The notes: generated by a model from the letters alone, not told the origin. A stretch of DNA of 40,488 bases from an uncultured Halieaceae bacterium (GCA_913031575.1 CAJWEV010000017.1:1-40488); one strand, 5' to 3'. Positions 15,964-23,416 are shown, counted from the first letter of the stretch. Translations and numbers: made by a program.

Positions 15964-17961
15964 ATGGAGAAGGCATTAACTGGATTGATGTCGTGGGTTG
16001 ACGCGCGTCTTCCTATCACACGTGCGTGGGATACCCATATGGGCAAGTACTACGCACCTAAGAATTTTAACCTTTGGTACTTTTTTGGCGTTTTCTCACT
16101 ACTGGTATTGGTTAACCAACTGTTAACTGGTATCTGGTTGACAATGAGTTATACGCCGAGCGCCGAAGAGGCTTTCGCATCAGTAGAATACATCATGCGG
16201 GATGTCGAGTACGGGTGGTTGCTACGCTACATGCACTCCACTGGCGCGTCAGCCTTCTTTATCGTTGTGTACATGCACATGTTCCGAGCGATGATGTACG
16301 GCTCGTACCAAAAGCCAAGGGAGCTCATTTGGATCTTTGGCATGCTCATCTTCGTGGTATTGATGGCAGAAGCATTTGTGGGTTACGTACTTCCATGGGG
16401 CCAGATGTCGTACTGGGGTGCGCAGGTCATTATCTCGCTATTTGGTGCGATCCCTGTAGTGGGTGAAGACATCACAACATGGATTCGCGGCGACTATCTT
16501 TTGTCGGGCATCACTCTCAACCGTTTCTTTGCGCTTCACGTGGTGGCTCTGCCTATAGTGTTGCTCGCGCTGGTGGTGTTGCACATCCTTGCCCTGCACG
16601 AGGTGGGTTCAAATAACCCCGACGGCATTGAGATCAAGAAGCACAAGGACGAGAACGGCATCCCTCTGGACGGTATTAAGTTCCATCCTTACTATTCTGT
16701 TCATGACATTCAGGGTATTGCGGTTTTCCTTTTCTTTTTCTGCGGCATCATCTTCTTCGCACCCGAGATGGGGGGGTACTTCCTTGAGCTGGCGAATTTT
16801 GAGGAAGCGAATGCGCTTAAGACGCCAGCACACATTGCACCCGTTTGGTACTACACGCCCTATTACTCAGTATTGCGGGCCGTTCCCGATAAGTTCTGGG
16901 GGTTCGTAGCGTTTGCAGCGTCCGTGGCGATTCCTTTCGCGCTGCCGTGGATTGACAAAAATCCGGTACGATCATGGCGGTATAGAGGTATGTTGAATCG
17001 TGTCCTCTTGATTGGTTTCGTCATCAATTTCTTCATACTCGGTGTCCTCGGCGTGTGGTCCCCAACCGAGAGTCGCACGCTGCTCGCGCAAATTTGTACG
17101 ATTTACTACTTCGCGTTTTTTCTAGGCATGCCTTGGTGGTCGAGGTGGGATAAGACAAAGGAAGTTCCAGATCGAGTTACTATGGACGGCGGCATGGGTT
17201 TTGTAAAAAATGTCGCTACGCTCGTTGTAGTAGCGGTTTTGACCTGGCTTCCGCTCAAAGCTGTTGCCGCTGAGTCTGCTTACGATTGCGGTAGCATCCC
17301 GTGTGACGAGTTTGTGGCTGACGCGAGCGACAAGGCGTCGCTGCAGCACGGAGCGGCGCTCTACGCCAACTATTGCGCTGGTTGTCATTCGTTACAGTAT
17401 TCTCGACACAATAGGGTAGCCAAAGACTTGGGCATACCCGAGGATTTGTATAAAGAGCATCTTTTGCTTGATCCAGATCAGAAAATTGCGTCCCTAATGA
17501 CCATTAGTATGGATAAGGATGTGGCAAAAGGTTGGTTCGGAGCGGCTCCACCCGATCTTACGCTTATCTCCCGAGCTAAGAAGCCCGAGTATCTCTACAC
17601 GTATCTCAGAACTTTTTACGAGGACGATTCCCGACCTTACGGCGTCAACAACTTAGTGTACCCAAATGTGGGCATGCCGCATGTGCTTCTCGAGCTTCAG
17701 GGATTACCGCAGTGCGTCAACGTCGACGAAAGCCATGCGGATGAAGGCCACTGTGATTCACTAGAAGTGGCATCTGCTGGCATAATGACGACAGATCAGT
17801 TTGATGATGCTATGTACGACTTAGTGAACTTCTTGGCTTACACCGCGGAGCCCTTTAAGCAGACCCGAATTGAGATGGGTAAAAAGGTCATGTTGTTCCT
17901 CGCGATCTTCTTCATTATTGCCTGGGCACTAAACCGCGAATACTGGAAAGACGTGCACTAA
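15964..17961 (+). CDS. petBC: Cytochrome b/cytochrome c1 fusion of the bc1 complex
   Basis: One uninterrupted 665-residue frame encodes both remaining bc1 subunits. Residues 1 to about 405 are cytochrome b, with haem-ligand histidines His91, His105, His192 and His207, a WGQMSYWGA segment in helix C/cd region, and a PVWY Qo motif in place of PEWY. A linker near residue 407 (MDGGMGF) leads to a hydrophobic segment ending AVAAES that looks like an internal signal peptide. Cytochrome c1 follows, with the haem motif CAGCH (471-475), the likely axial Met571 (GMPHVL), and a C-terminal anchor (about 637-658). Most gammaproteobacteria have two genes here. Bradyrhizobium FbcH is a known precedent for a b-c1 precursor that is cleaved after export. 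Confidence 0.95.
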   Translation: MEKALTGLMSWVDARLPITRAWDTHMGKYYAPKNFNLWYFFGVFSLLVLVNQLLTGIWLTMSYTPSAEEAFASVEYIMRDVEYGWLLRYMHSTGASAFFIVVYMHMFRAMMYGSYQKPRELIWIFGMLIFVVLMAEAFVGYVLPWGQMSYWGAQVIISLFGAIPVVGEDITTWIRGDYLLSGITLNRFFALHVVALPIVLLALVVLHILALHEVGSNNPDGIEIKKHKDENGIPLDGIKFHPYYSVHDIQGIAVFLFFFCGIIFFAPEMGGYFLELANFEEANALKTPAHIAPVWYYTPYYSVLRAVPDKFWGFVAFAASVAIPFALPWIDKNPVRSWRYRGMLNRVLLIGFVINFFILGVLGVWSPTESRTLLAQICTIYYFAFFLGMPWWSRWDKTKEVPDRVTMDGGMGFVKNVATLVVVAVLTWLPLKAVAAESAYDCGSIPCDEFVADASDKASLQHGAALYANYCAGCHSLQYSRHNRVAKDLGIPEDLYKEHLLLDPDQKIASLMTISMDKDVAKGWFGAAPPDLTLISRAKKPEYLYTYLRTFYEDDSRPYGVNNLVYPNVGMPHVLLELQGLPQCVNVDESHADEGHCDSLEVASAGIMTTDQFDDAMYDLVNFLAYTAEPFKQTRIEMGKKVMLFLAIFFIIAWALNREYWKDVH

Positions 17962-18038
17962 TCCGTCTTGACGGGCATAATTACTAAGAGCGGAAATTGC
18001 TCCGCCTATATGTTTCCTTATTCCGCTCGGAGTTCTTC

Positions 18039-18692
18039 ATGAAGTTAGCTGATGACGCGTCAGGGGCTGTATCTAAACGCTCAGCAATGACCCTGTTTTC
18101 TGACAGTACCAGCCACTACAGTCATCGTGTTCGTATTGTGTTGGCTGAGAAAGGCGTATCAGTTGACCTTATTGAAAGTGAAGACGGTGTGCCAGTTTCA
18201 GAGCTAGGTGATTTAAACCCATACAACACTATGCCCACGCTCATTGATCGAGATTTGGTTCTGTACGAATCAAAAGTCATGATGGAGTATTTGGACGAGC
18301 GTTTCCCACATCCTCCGCTGCTGCCGGTCTATCCTGTAGCCAGGGCAGAGAGTCGGCTATTTATGTACCGAGTAGAGCGCGACTGGTGCTCGCTGGTCGA
18401 TACGATTCTTCATTCGTCCAAAGGCAGTGATGTTGCAGTGGCTCGCCGAGATCTGGGTGATAGCTTGACGGCGCTCTCGCCAATCTTTGCTGAGAAGCCT
18501 TTTTTCATGAGCGAGGAATTCACGCTTGTGGACTGTTGTATTGCCCCTATTTTGTGGCGCTTACCTGCGCTGGGTGTAGATATCAAGGCGAGCAAGCAAA
18601 CTAAGCCTTTGTATGAGTACATTGACAGCCTTTTCGGCAGAGAGGCATTTCAGGAAAGCCTGTCGATACAAGAGCGAGAAATGCGCGCTTGA
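18039..18692 (+). CDS. sspA: Stringent starvation protein A (GST-fold transcription regulator)
   Basis: SspA is an RNA-polymerase-associated GST-fold protein active in stationary phase and acid stress. The 217-residue product has the thioredoxin-like N-terminal domain with YSHRVRIVLAEKGV and NTMPTLIDRDL, then the helical domain with MMEYLDERFPHPPLLPVYPV, the surface region conserved in SspA and distinguishing it from GST enzymes. The ATG at 18039 has GGAG six bases upstream; an in-frame TTG 14 codons earlier is less likely. It lies 77 bp after the bc1 gene and 16 bp before sspB. Confidence 0.95.
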   Translation: MKLADDASGAVSKRSAMTLFSDSTSHYSHRVRIVLAEKGVSVDLIESEDGVPVSELGDLNPYNTMPTLIDRDLVLYESKVMMEYLDERFPHPPLLPVYPVARAESRLFMYRVERDWCSLVDTILHSSKGSDVAVARRDLGDSLTALSPIFAEKPFFMSEEFTLVDCCIAPILWRLPALGVDIKASKQTKPLYEYIDSLFGREAFQESLSIQEREMRA

Positions 18693-18708
18693 ATCGGGAG
18701 GGACTCGA

Positions 18709-19104
18709 TTGACGCCAAGTAAGCCCTACGTTATTCGAGCCATCTACGATTGGATTGTCGATAACAATTGCACACCCCATGTACTGATCGATGCGGCCGC
18801 CGATGGCGTAGTGGTCCCCGATGATTATGTTACCGACGGTCAAATCGTTTTGAATATATCGCCTGCGGCTGTTGTGAGCCTTCAGCTAGGAAATGATGCG
18901 GTGTCCTTTAGCGGCCGGTTTGGGGGTATACCACTCGATGTCTTGTTACCTCTCGACAGTGTCTTAGGCATCTACGCACGTGAAAATGGGCAAGGCATGA
19001 TTTTTGATGACGACGAAGAGCTCGGTGATCCCACGCCCCCCCCCGAGCCTGACCCAATTGTTCCAGGATCTGCCCGAAGACCTTCGTTGAAGCTCGTAAA
19101 GTAA
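18709..19104 (+). CDS. sspB: ClpXP specificity-enhancing factor SspB
   Basis: SspB delivers ssrA-tagged proteins to ClpXP. The 131-residue protein has the SM-like substrate-binding domain with PYVIRAIYDWIVDNN, DGQIVLNISPAAV and FSGRFGGIPLDV. A short acidic, Pro-rich linker then leads to the C-terminal ClpX-binding tail RRPSLKLVK. The start is TTG, chosen because a strong GGGAGG lies seven bases upstream and the residues after it align with the family N terminus; earlier in-frame codons overlap sspA. The linker is shorter than in E. coli. Confidence 0.94.
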   Translation: MTPSKPYVIRAIYDWIVDNNCTPHVLIDAAADGVVVPDDYVTDGQIVLNISPAAVVSLQLGNDAVSFSGRFGGIPLDVLLPLDSVLGIYARENGQGMIFDDDEELGDPTPPPEPDPIVPGSARRPSLKLVK

Positions 19105-19133
19105 AAAGTTTGTAACGGAAAATTGCGGCGGTG

Positions 19134-19676
19134 CTACGCGCCGAAGAGATGTGTCTCCGTCACACGCGCCATGGTGAGTGCGGTAATATTCGATAAGCTA
19201 TAGCGCATCTGTGCGTCGGACTCAGTAAAGCTCAAGCTCATCGTTGGGCCCTGCGTTCCGATCCAAAAAGCTTGAATACTCCGCTGCTCCACCGCCCTGC
19301 TCAGTGTGTTAACGTCATCAGGTGTTAATTGTGACCCCCAAATGACAGCGAGGTCTCCCGGTTGCCCCAAGCTGTTTAACTCTCGTGTTACCCACGATAC
19401 GCCTGCTCCAGCGGGTTCTGCTCGGGTGGCTGTGAGCTCAATGATCGGCAGAGATGGCCGCTCCAACCACACTCCGTCACGAATGAGTTGGCAAAAAGAC
19501 AAGGCAGTAGATGCGTCTAAACCTATGCCGATAGAGAAGACCTTCTTTTCTGACACGATGGCATTAGCAAGATGAGCCGCGGCCGTATCGCAGACATTAG
19601 CGATCGTATCCGCAGATAAGCTCAAGTATTCGATGTGCTCGTGGAATAGTTTTGAGACGGTGTCGAAATTACTCAT
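19134..19676 (-). CDS. diaA: Divergent DiaA/GmhA-like SIS-domain protein
   Basis: This 180-residue single-SIS-domain protein sits where diaA lies in relatives (sspB-[dolP]-diaA-yraN-lpoA). It keeps the fold pattern: an N-terminal helix pair, KVFSIGIGLDAS in place of the usual K-x-x-x-C-G-N-G-x-S phosphosugar loop, LERPSLPIIEL matching RPSLPAIAL of DiaA, and GDLAVIWGSQLTPDDV in place of GDVLLAISTSGNS. Loss of these Gly/Ser/Asn loops argues against sugar-phosphate isomerase activity; a DnaA-initiator-associating role is possible but inferred. The ATG at 19676 overlaps the ghost stop of yraN as ATGA; a TTG at 19700 is an alternative. Convergent with sspB. Confidence 0.7.
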   Translation of the reverse strand: MSNFDTVSKLFHEHIEYLSLSADTIANVCDTAAAHLANAIVSEKKVFSIGIGLDASTALSFCQLIRDGVWLERPSLPIIELTATRAEPAGAGVSWVTRELNSLGQPGDLAVIWGSQLTPDDVNTLSRAVEQRSIQAFWIGTQGPTMSLSFTESDAQMRYSLSNITALTMARVTETHLFGA

Positions 19677-20071
19677 AGTTTGGGTGCTCGGCTGAGCCAA
19701 AGGCTCCTCTTAGCCGCTGCGCGTGCATTGCCGCAAGGGCTGTTAAACACGATGATGTCAAAACGACAATATCGATTGCAATAGTCCGAATGAGAGTCCA
19801 TAAATATTTGAGATGTCATCAACAGCTTCTGCGGCGCTCGGGACAGACGCCATTGCTAAGCTGAAATGGGAGCGTCTATGATATCGCACTTCAATTAATG
19901 CCAATTTTTCATTATCTAAGGCTATGAGATCGAATTTCCCGAATCGACTGGTGTGATTGCGCTGTGCCAGTCGCCCCTCTCAGTGCGACCAGCTGGCTAG
20001 CCCGCTCTTACTTGACAGCTTCGTATGAGCGAGTGATGGGAACAAATCTCGACCTGATGTACTAGTGACAT
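19673..20071 (-). pseudogene. yraN: Decayed yraN (UPF0102 nuclease-like) remnant with several frameshifts
   Basis: No intact frame spans this slot, but minus-strand pieces read as YraN in successive frames. First comes an ATG at 20071 overlapping the lpoA stop. Next is a frame starting near 20007 that gives ERASQLVALRGA, with a TAA just before it. The frame then shifts near 19970 to give LAQRNHTSRFGKFDLIALDN and LALIEVRYHRRSHFS, ending at TGA 19758. A last shift near 19792 gives CRFDIIVFNS and ends at TGA 19673, inside an ATGA overlap with diaA. These match the YraN motifs G-E-I-D-L-I, V-E-V-R-Y-R and C-R-F-D-V-V, with the conserved Glu of the first replaced by Lys. The total, 133 codons, is normal for the family. 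Confidence 0.8.
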
Positions 20072-21861
20072 CAGATGGAGCGGACGCGTCCTCGGGAGAA
20101 AACAACCGATTTTAGGCGGCGACGAACAACACCTTTCGAATCAATCCTCAGATCACCTGTTTTACCAAACATTAGTGTGCCTCGAGAGCGGCTTGCCTGA
20201 CTGAAGTGGTCCATCAGCGCTGCCGCATCGGCACCGAGGGCATGTAGAGGCATCGAATTGGTAATGGTTGACTCAAAGGCAATTGGTGGTAGTACAAACT
20301 TGATATCGTTTAGGTCACGGTTAGTCATCCCCTCTTCGGACTCGAAGATCGATGATGGCGCAAAGACGGGCAACTCACCCGCATAGTGAAAGCGCAATAG
20401 TGGACGAATTTCGCGCGCCATTTGTGCCGTGGGTGATAGTAGGATCACAGAGTCTACGTCCTCGCGTCGGCGTGCTTGTGTATCTACCGGTGCATCAAAG
20501 GCGCGCTCGACCTCTTCTATTCTTGCCTCGCTATTAAACGTCGCCAGGCTCCTCGCGATGGTCAAATTATCTGTTTCGTTGGGGGTGGTGAGCGCGGTTT
20601 CTCTGAGCCTCCCACCAAAGGCATGCCATGAGGCTGAAAAAGCCCCTGTCATACGACTTCCCCAAGCGCTGTCAGGTGCAACTATTAGGGGATTTCGAAG
20701 TCCTTCAGCCCACGCTAGGTGCGCAAGTTGCTCGGCCTCGTCCTCGGGCGCAAGACTCATGCTGAGTATTTGCCATTCCGAATCCGTTTGATCCGGCGAT
20801 GCGCTTGTCTGTGCACGTCGGTTGAGTGCCAGGACTGGAATGGGTAGTTCGTCAGCACTTGCAAGCTCCGCGACACGCTCTTTCGTCAATGGACCTATTA
20901 CAAAATCAGCGCCTAATTCTAGGGCTTCGACATAGGCTGCCTTTCCTGTCACAGCGGCCTCGGTGTCGATAGTGATAATATCGGGGCGTAGGCTAGGGTC
21001 TCGATAATTTTGGAAGACGCCCTCTACAATACCATCCAATGCGGTTTCACCGACGGCTTTTAGGCGGCCACTGAAAGGAAGTAGCACGGCGATAAGGCTG
21101 GGCGGCTCACTCTCTAGCCAAGTTTGTAATCCTGAGGGAAGCGATGATGGGCGAAGCTTCATTTGAGAATTTCCGCTAAGCCATTTTTGTACTGCGGGAC
21201 GTCCCTGACGATAGGCACGATTCAAGGACAACCAAGCATGCCAGTTGCTGGCTGGTTCAGTTCGGCGAAGCTCAGAAGTGAGTCGCTGTTCGGTGGCCTG
21301 TGACAGCAGATCGAAAATGGTCGAAGATGTGACAGAGCGGTTGTTCGGCGCTTGAAGTTCCAATCGGTTGAGGGCCACTTTCGCTGCATCAACTGGCTGG
21401 CCACTCTCCCATAGCCTTCGTTGCCGCTCCGCCAAGAGTGCATCAACCTCCGCGTCGTTATCTGGAACAAGTGTGCCGAGTAGCCGGTTTGAGTCGTCGA
21501 TATCACCTTTTAACCACAGAAGTTGAGAACGAATAAAGGTATCGGTTTTTAGTGAAATGAGCTCTTTGTCCACCGCATCCAGCTCCGTCAGAGCGAAAAG
21601 CCATCCGTGCTCCCGGGCAATTTGCCTGTTCCAGGAAATAATGCGCACATCAAGCTGATTCTCTTCATAGTCCTGTTTCTCGATTTTGTCTCTCGATGGC
21701 ATGAGATACGTGTTCACTGGTTCGCCAAGCTCTGGTGGCGCGGGTGGTGGCGTGGTGCAGGACGCGATCAACATGAGCCCCAGTGCCATCGTCACAGATC
21801 GGTGCAGTAGCGCAGATAAAGTGCGATTATGCGTTACGCTCGTTGAATATTTTGATTTCAT
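20071..21861 (-). CDS. lpoA: Penicillin-binding protein activator LpoA (outer-membrane lipoprotein)
   Basis: LpoA reaches from the outer membrane through the periplasm to activate PBP1A. The 596-residue protein has a lipoprotein signal peptide (residues 1 to about 34, lipobox LIASC with Cys35). A helical TPR-like N-terminal domain follows, then a C-terminal type-1 periplasmic-binding-protein-like domain (from about residue 255, IAVLLPFSGRLKAVGETALDGI, then ADFVIGPLTKERV). The ATG at 21861 is chosen because it gives a basic n-region before the lipobox; the frame stays open upstream into rsmI territory. No clear Shine-Dalgarno. It was probably cotranscribed with yraN and diaA downstream and is divergent from rsmI. 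Confidence 0.93.
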   Translation of the reverse strand: MKSKYSTSVTHNRTLSALLHRSVTMALGLMLIASCTTPPPAPPELGEPVNTYLMPSRDKIEKQDYEENQLDVRIISWNRQIAREHGWLFALTELDAVDKELISLKTDTFIRSQLLWLKGDIDDSNRLLGTLVPDNDAEVDALLAERQRRLWESGQPVDAAKVALNRLELQAPNNRSVTSSTIFDLLSQATEQRLTSELRRTEPASNWHAWLSLNRAYRQGRPAVQKWLSGNSQMKLRPSSLPSGLQTWLESEPPSLIAVLLPFSGRLKAVGETALDGIVEGVFQNYRDPSLRPDIITIDTEAAVTGKAAYVEALELGADFVIGPLTKERVAELASADELPIPVLALNRRAQTSASPDQTDSEWQILSMSLAPEDEAEQLAHLAWAEGLRNPLIVAPDSAWGSRMTGAFSASWHAFGGRLRETALTTPNETDNLTIARSLATFNSEARIEEVERAFDAPVDTQARRREDVDSVILLSPTAQMAREIRPLLRFHYAGELPVFAPSSIFESEEGMTNRDLNDIKFVLPPIAFESTITNSMPLHALGADAAALMDHFSQASRSRGTLMFGKTGDLRIDSKGVVRRRLKSVVFSRGRVRSI

Positions 21862-21910
21862 TACAAGAGAGTCGTCTGGTTTCCGCTGATTGTACGGAGA
21901 GGAGCGTGAA

Positions 21911-22735
21911 TTGAAAGCCGCATTGTATGTTGTGCCCACACCTATCGGGAACATCGGTGATATGACTCTGCGGTCCGTCGAAGTGCTGCAGGCCGTCGAT
22001 ATGATTGCAGCGGAGGATACGCGGCACTCGCGAACGCTGTTGAACCACTACGAGATTACGACACCGGTCATCAGCTTTCACGAGCACAGTAGCGAAAGTA
22101 CAGCTATAGCGCTTGCCGAGAGAATTATGCAAGGCGAGCGGATTGCACTGATCAGTGATGCGGGTACGCCTTTAGTTTCGGATCCCGGCTTTCAACTTGT
22201 GCGAGCGGTCCAAGCTTTGGATATGCCAGTGGTCCCCTTGCCGGGGCCGTGTGCCGCAATCACGGCACTCAGCGCCGCGGGCTTGCCAACGCACAGCTTT
22301 CAGTTTGTGGGGTTTCTACCCTCTAAACAGAAGGCCCGCCTCACGCGCCTAGAGAAGCTGAAGTCCAGTGATTCAACGATTATCCTTTACGAGGCACCGC
22401 ATCGGATTCTCGACTTACTCAATGATATCGAGGAGGTGTTAGGAGCGCTGCGTAACGTCTGTATTGCTCGGGAGCTTACAAAAACATTCGAGACCGTTCG
22501 CACAGATACAGTTGCTATTATTCGCGACTGGGTCAGAGGCGATGCCAATCAACAACGAGGGGAATTTGTTGTGATTATTGCGCCAGATACTCAAAAAGGG
22601 GAGCGCGTCAGCGATGAGGCGTTTAACTTACTACGTGCACTGGCTGACGAGCTGCCCCCGAGAAAGGCCGCACAGATAGTTGCGGATCACTATGGTCTGA
22701 AGTCTCGAGACCTCTACCAGATGCTACTTGATTGA
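21911..22735 (+). CDS. rsmI: 16S rRNA (cytidine-1402-2'-O)-methyltransferase RsmI
   Basis: RsmI 2'-O-methylates C1402 of 16S rRNA in the P site, pairing with the N4-methylation by RsmH. Both are in this window. The 274-residue protein has the tetrapyrrole-methylase fold with LYVVPTPIGNIGDMTLR, AAEDTRHSRTLLNHY, LISDAGTPLVSDPG, PLPGPCAAITALSAAGLP and ELTKTFET. The start is TTG with GGAG six bases upstream; it is divergent from lpoA and 49 bp before the RNase P RNA. Confidence 0.95.
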   Translation: MKAALYVVPTPIGNIGDMTLRSVEVLQAVDMIAAEDTRHSRTLLNHYEITTPVISFHEHSSESTAIALAERIMQGERIALISDAGTPLVSDPGFQLVRAVQALDMPVVPLPGPCAAITALSAAGLPTHSFQFVGFLPSKQKARLTRLEKLKSSDSTIILYEAPHRILDLLNDIEEVLGALRNVCIARELTKTFETVRTDTVAIIRDWVRGDANQQRGEFVVIIAPDTQKGERVSDEAFNLLRALADELPPRKAAQIVADHYGLKSRDLYQMLLD

Positions 22736-22750
22736 GGGTGATTAGTTGCA

Positions 22751-22779
22751 TTGAGTCAGTGCGTCACGAGTGTTACCGT
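22751..22779 (+). promoter_or_regulatory. Possible promoter for RNase P RNA
   Basis: TTGAGT (22751-22756) and TACCGT (22774-22779) are 17 bp apart and place a start point at about 22785, matching the expected 5' end of the RNA. The match to consensus is modest (four and three of six). Confidence 0.35.
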
Positions 22780-22783
22780 TATT

Positions 22784-23130
22784 GTGAGTCAGTCAAACGG
22801 TCGCTGTACCTCACGGGTGCAGAGGAAAGTCCGGGCTCCATTGGGTAAGAGCGCCAGGTAACGCCTGGGGAGTGCGAGCTCACGGAAAGTGCAGCAGAAA
22901 GGAAACCGCCTGAATCAGACTCAGGTAAGGGTGAAAAGGTGTGGTAAGAGCGCACCGCGCGTCTGGTAACAGGCGTGGCGACGGTAAACCCCGCTCGGAG
23001 CAAGACCAAATAGGGATCCTTATGCCGTGACCCTCGGCGGATCCGGGTAGGTCGCTACAGGCACTCGGCGACGAGTGTCGCAGATGAATGACCGTTCACG
23101 ACAGAACCCGGCTTATCGACTGGCTCACCT
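22784..23130 (+). ncRNA. rnpB: RNase P RNA, bacterial class A
   Basis: This is the catalytic RNA of RNase P, which matures tRNA 5' ends. The ends pair as P1 (22784-22794 with 23118-23128, one G-U). Conserved blocks are in order: GAGGAAAGTCCGGGCTCC (CR-I), GCCAGGTAACGCCTGG (P3 to P4 area), CAGGTAAGGGTGAAA, GGTAAGAGCGCACCG, the CAAATAGGG stretch, CCGGGTAGG carrying the GGU that pairs with the tRNA CCA end, GATGAATGACCGTTCACG, and ACAGAACCCGGCTTATCG (CR-V). The length of about 347 nt suits the A type. Placement after rsmI and before mraZ is typical of this group of gammaproteobacteria. Confidence 0.97.
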
Positions 23131-23132
23131 AT

Positions 23133-23160
23133 GCACCCCCACCCGGGGGTGCTCCTTTAT
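23133..23160 (+). terminator. Intrinsic terminator of rnpB
   Basis: An 8-bp GC-rich stem (23133-23140 with 23145-23152) with loop ACCC follows P1 of the RNase P RNA by a few bases and is followed by a T-rich tract (TCCTTTATATCTTTT). It is well placed to end the rnpB transcript. Confidence 0.85.
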
Positions 23161-23353
23161 ATCTTTTAAGAATATAAATTCATCCTTTATTCTTTTTTGA
23201 ATCTTCTACCGAGAAAATCTCTCTAATAAAGAGCTAATGGACTGAGTTTTTTCTTGTTTATACGTCCAGTTGCACCCCAATTTTCTATGCGCTGAAGCCC
23301 TTCTTCGGCGCATATAAGGTGCTGAATTACTTAGATATTTTCTCTTCTCCGCA
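23161..23353 (+). other. AT-rich rnpB-mraZ spacer containing a strong hairpin
   Basis: About 190 bp with no coding frame, clearly richer in A and T than its surroundings. It contains an 11-bp stem (23287-23297 with 23303-23313, one G-U) closed by a 5-nt CCCTT loop, not followed by a U-tract on either strand. Weak promoter-like hexamers occur upstream of it (TTGAAT at 23197 and TCTAAT at 23222, 19-bp spacing). It could be a small RNA, a protein-binding palindrome or an upstream element of the mra promoter; nothing in the sequence decides. Confidence 0.5.
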
Positions 23354-23382
23354 TTGACCGACTATCCCTCGATTGATAAAGT
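23354..23382 (+). promoter_or_regulatory. Predicted mra (dcw cluster) promoter
   Basis: TTGACC (23354-23359) and TAAAGT (23377-23382) with a 17-bp spacer form the best sigma-70-like promoter in the spacer, about 70 bp before the mraZ start. The predicted start point, near 23389, falls inside the MraZ-type repeats, matching the arrangement of E. coli Pmra. Confidence 0.55.
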
Positions 23383-23416
23383 GGTGATTAGTGGGAAAAA
23401 GTGGGTTATTAGGGAA
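23382..23416 (+). promoter_or_regulatory. MraZ operator: direct repeats of TGGG type
   Basis: Repeats TGGTG (23382), TGGGA (23392) and TGGGT (23402) occur every 10 bp with 5-bp A/T-rich spacers, and a weaker GGGAA follows at 23412. MraZ proteins are known to bind direct TGGGN repeats spaced this way in their own promoter and repress the cluster. Position at the predicted transcription start supports autoregulation. Confidence 0.75.

Noticed and set aside
17990-18005. Small hairpin before sspA as a terminator of the bc1 operon
   Set aside because: Stem of 5 bp without a real T-tract; too weak to call.
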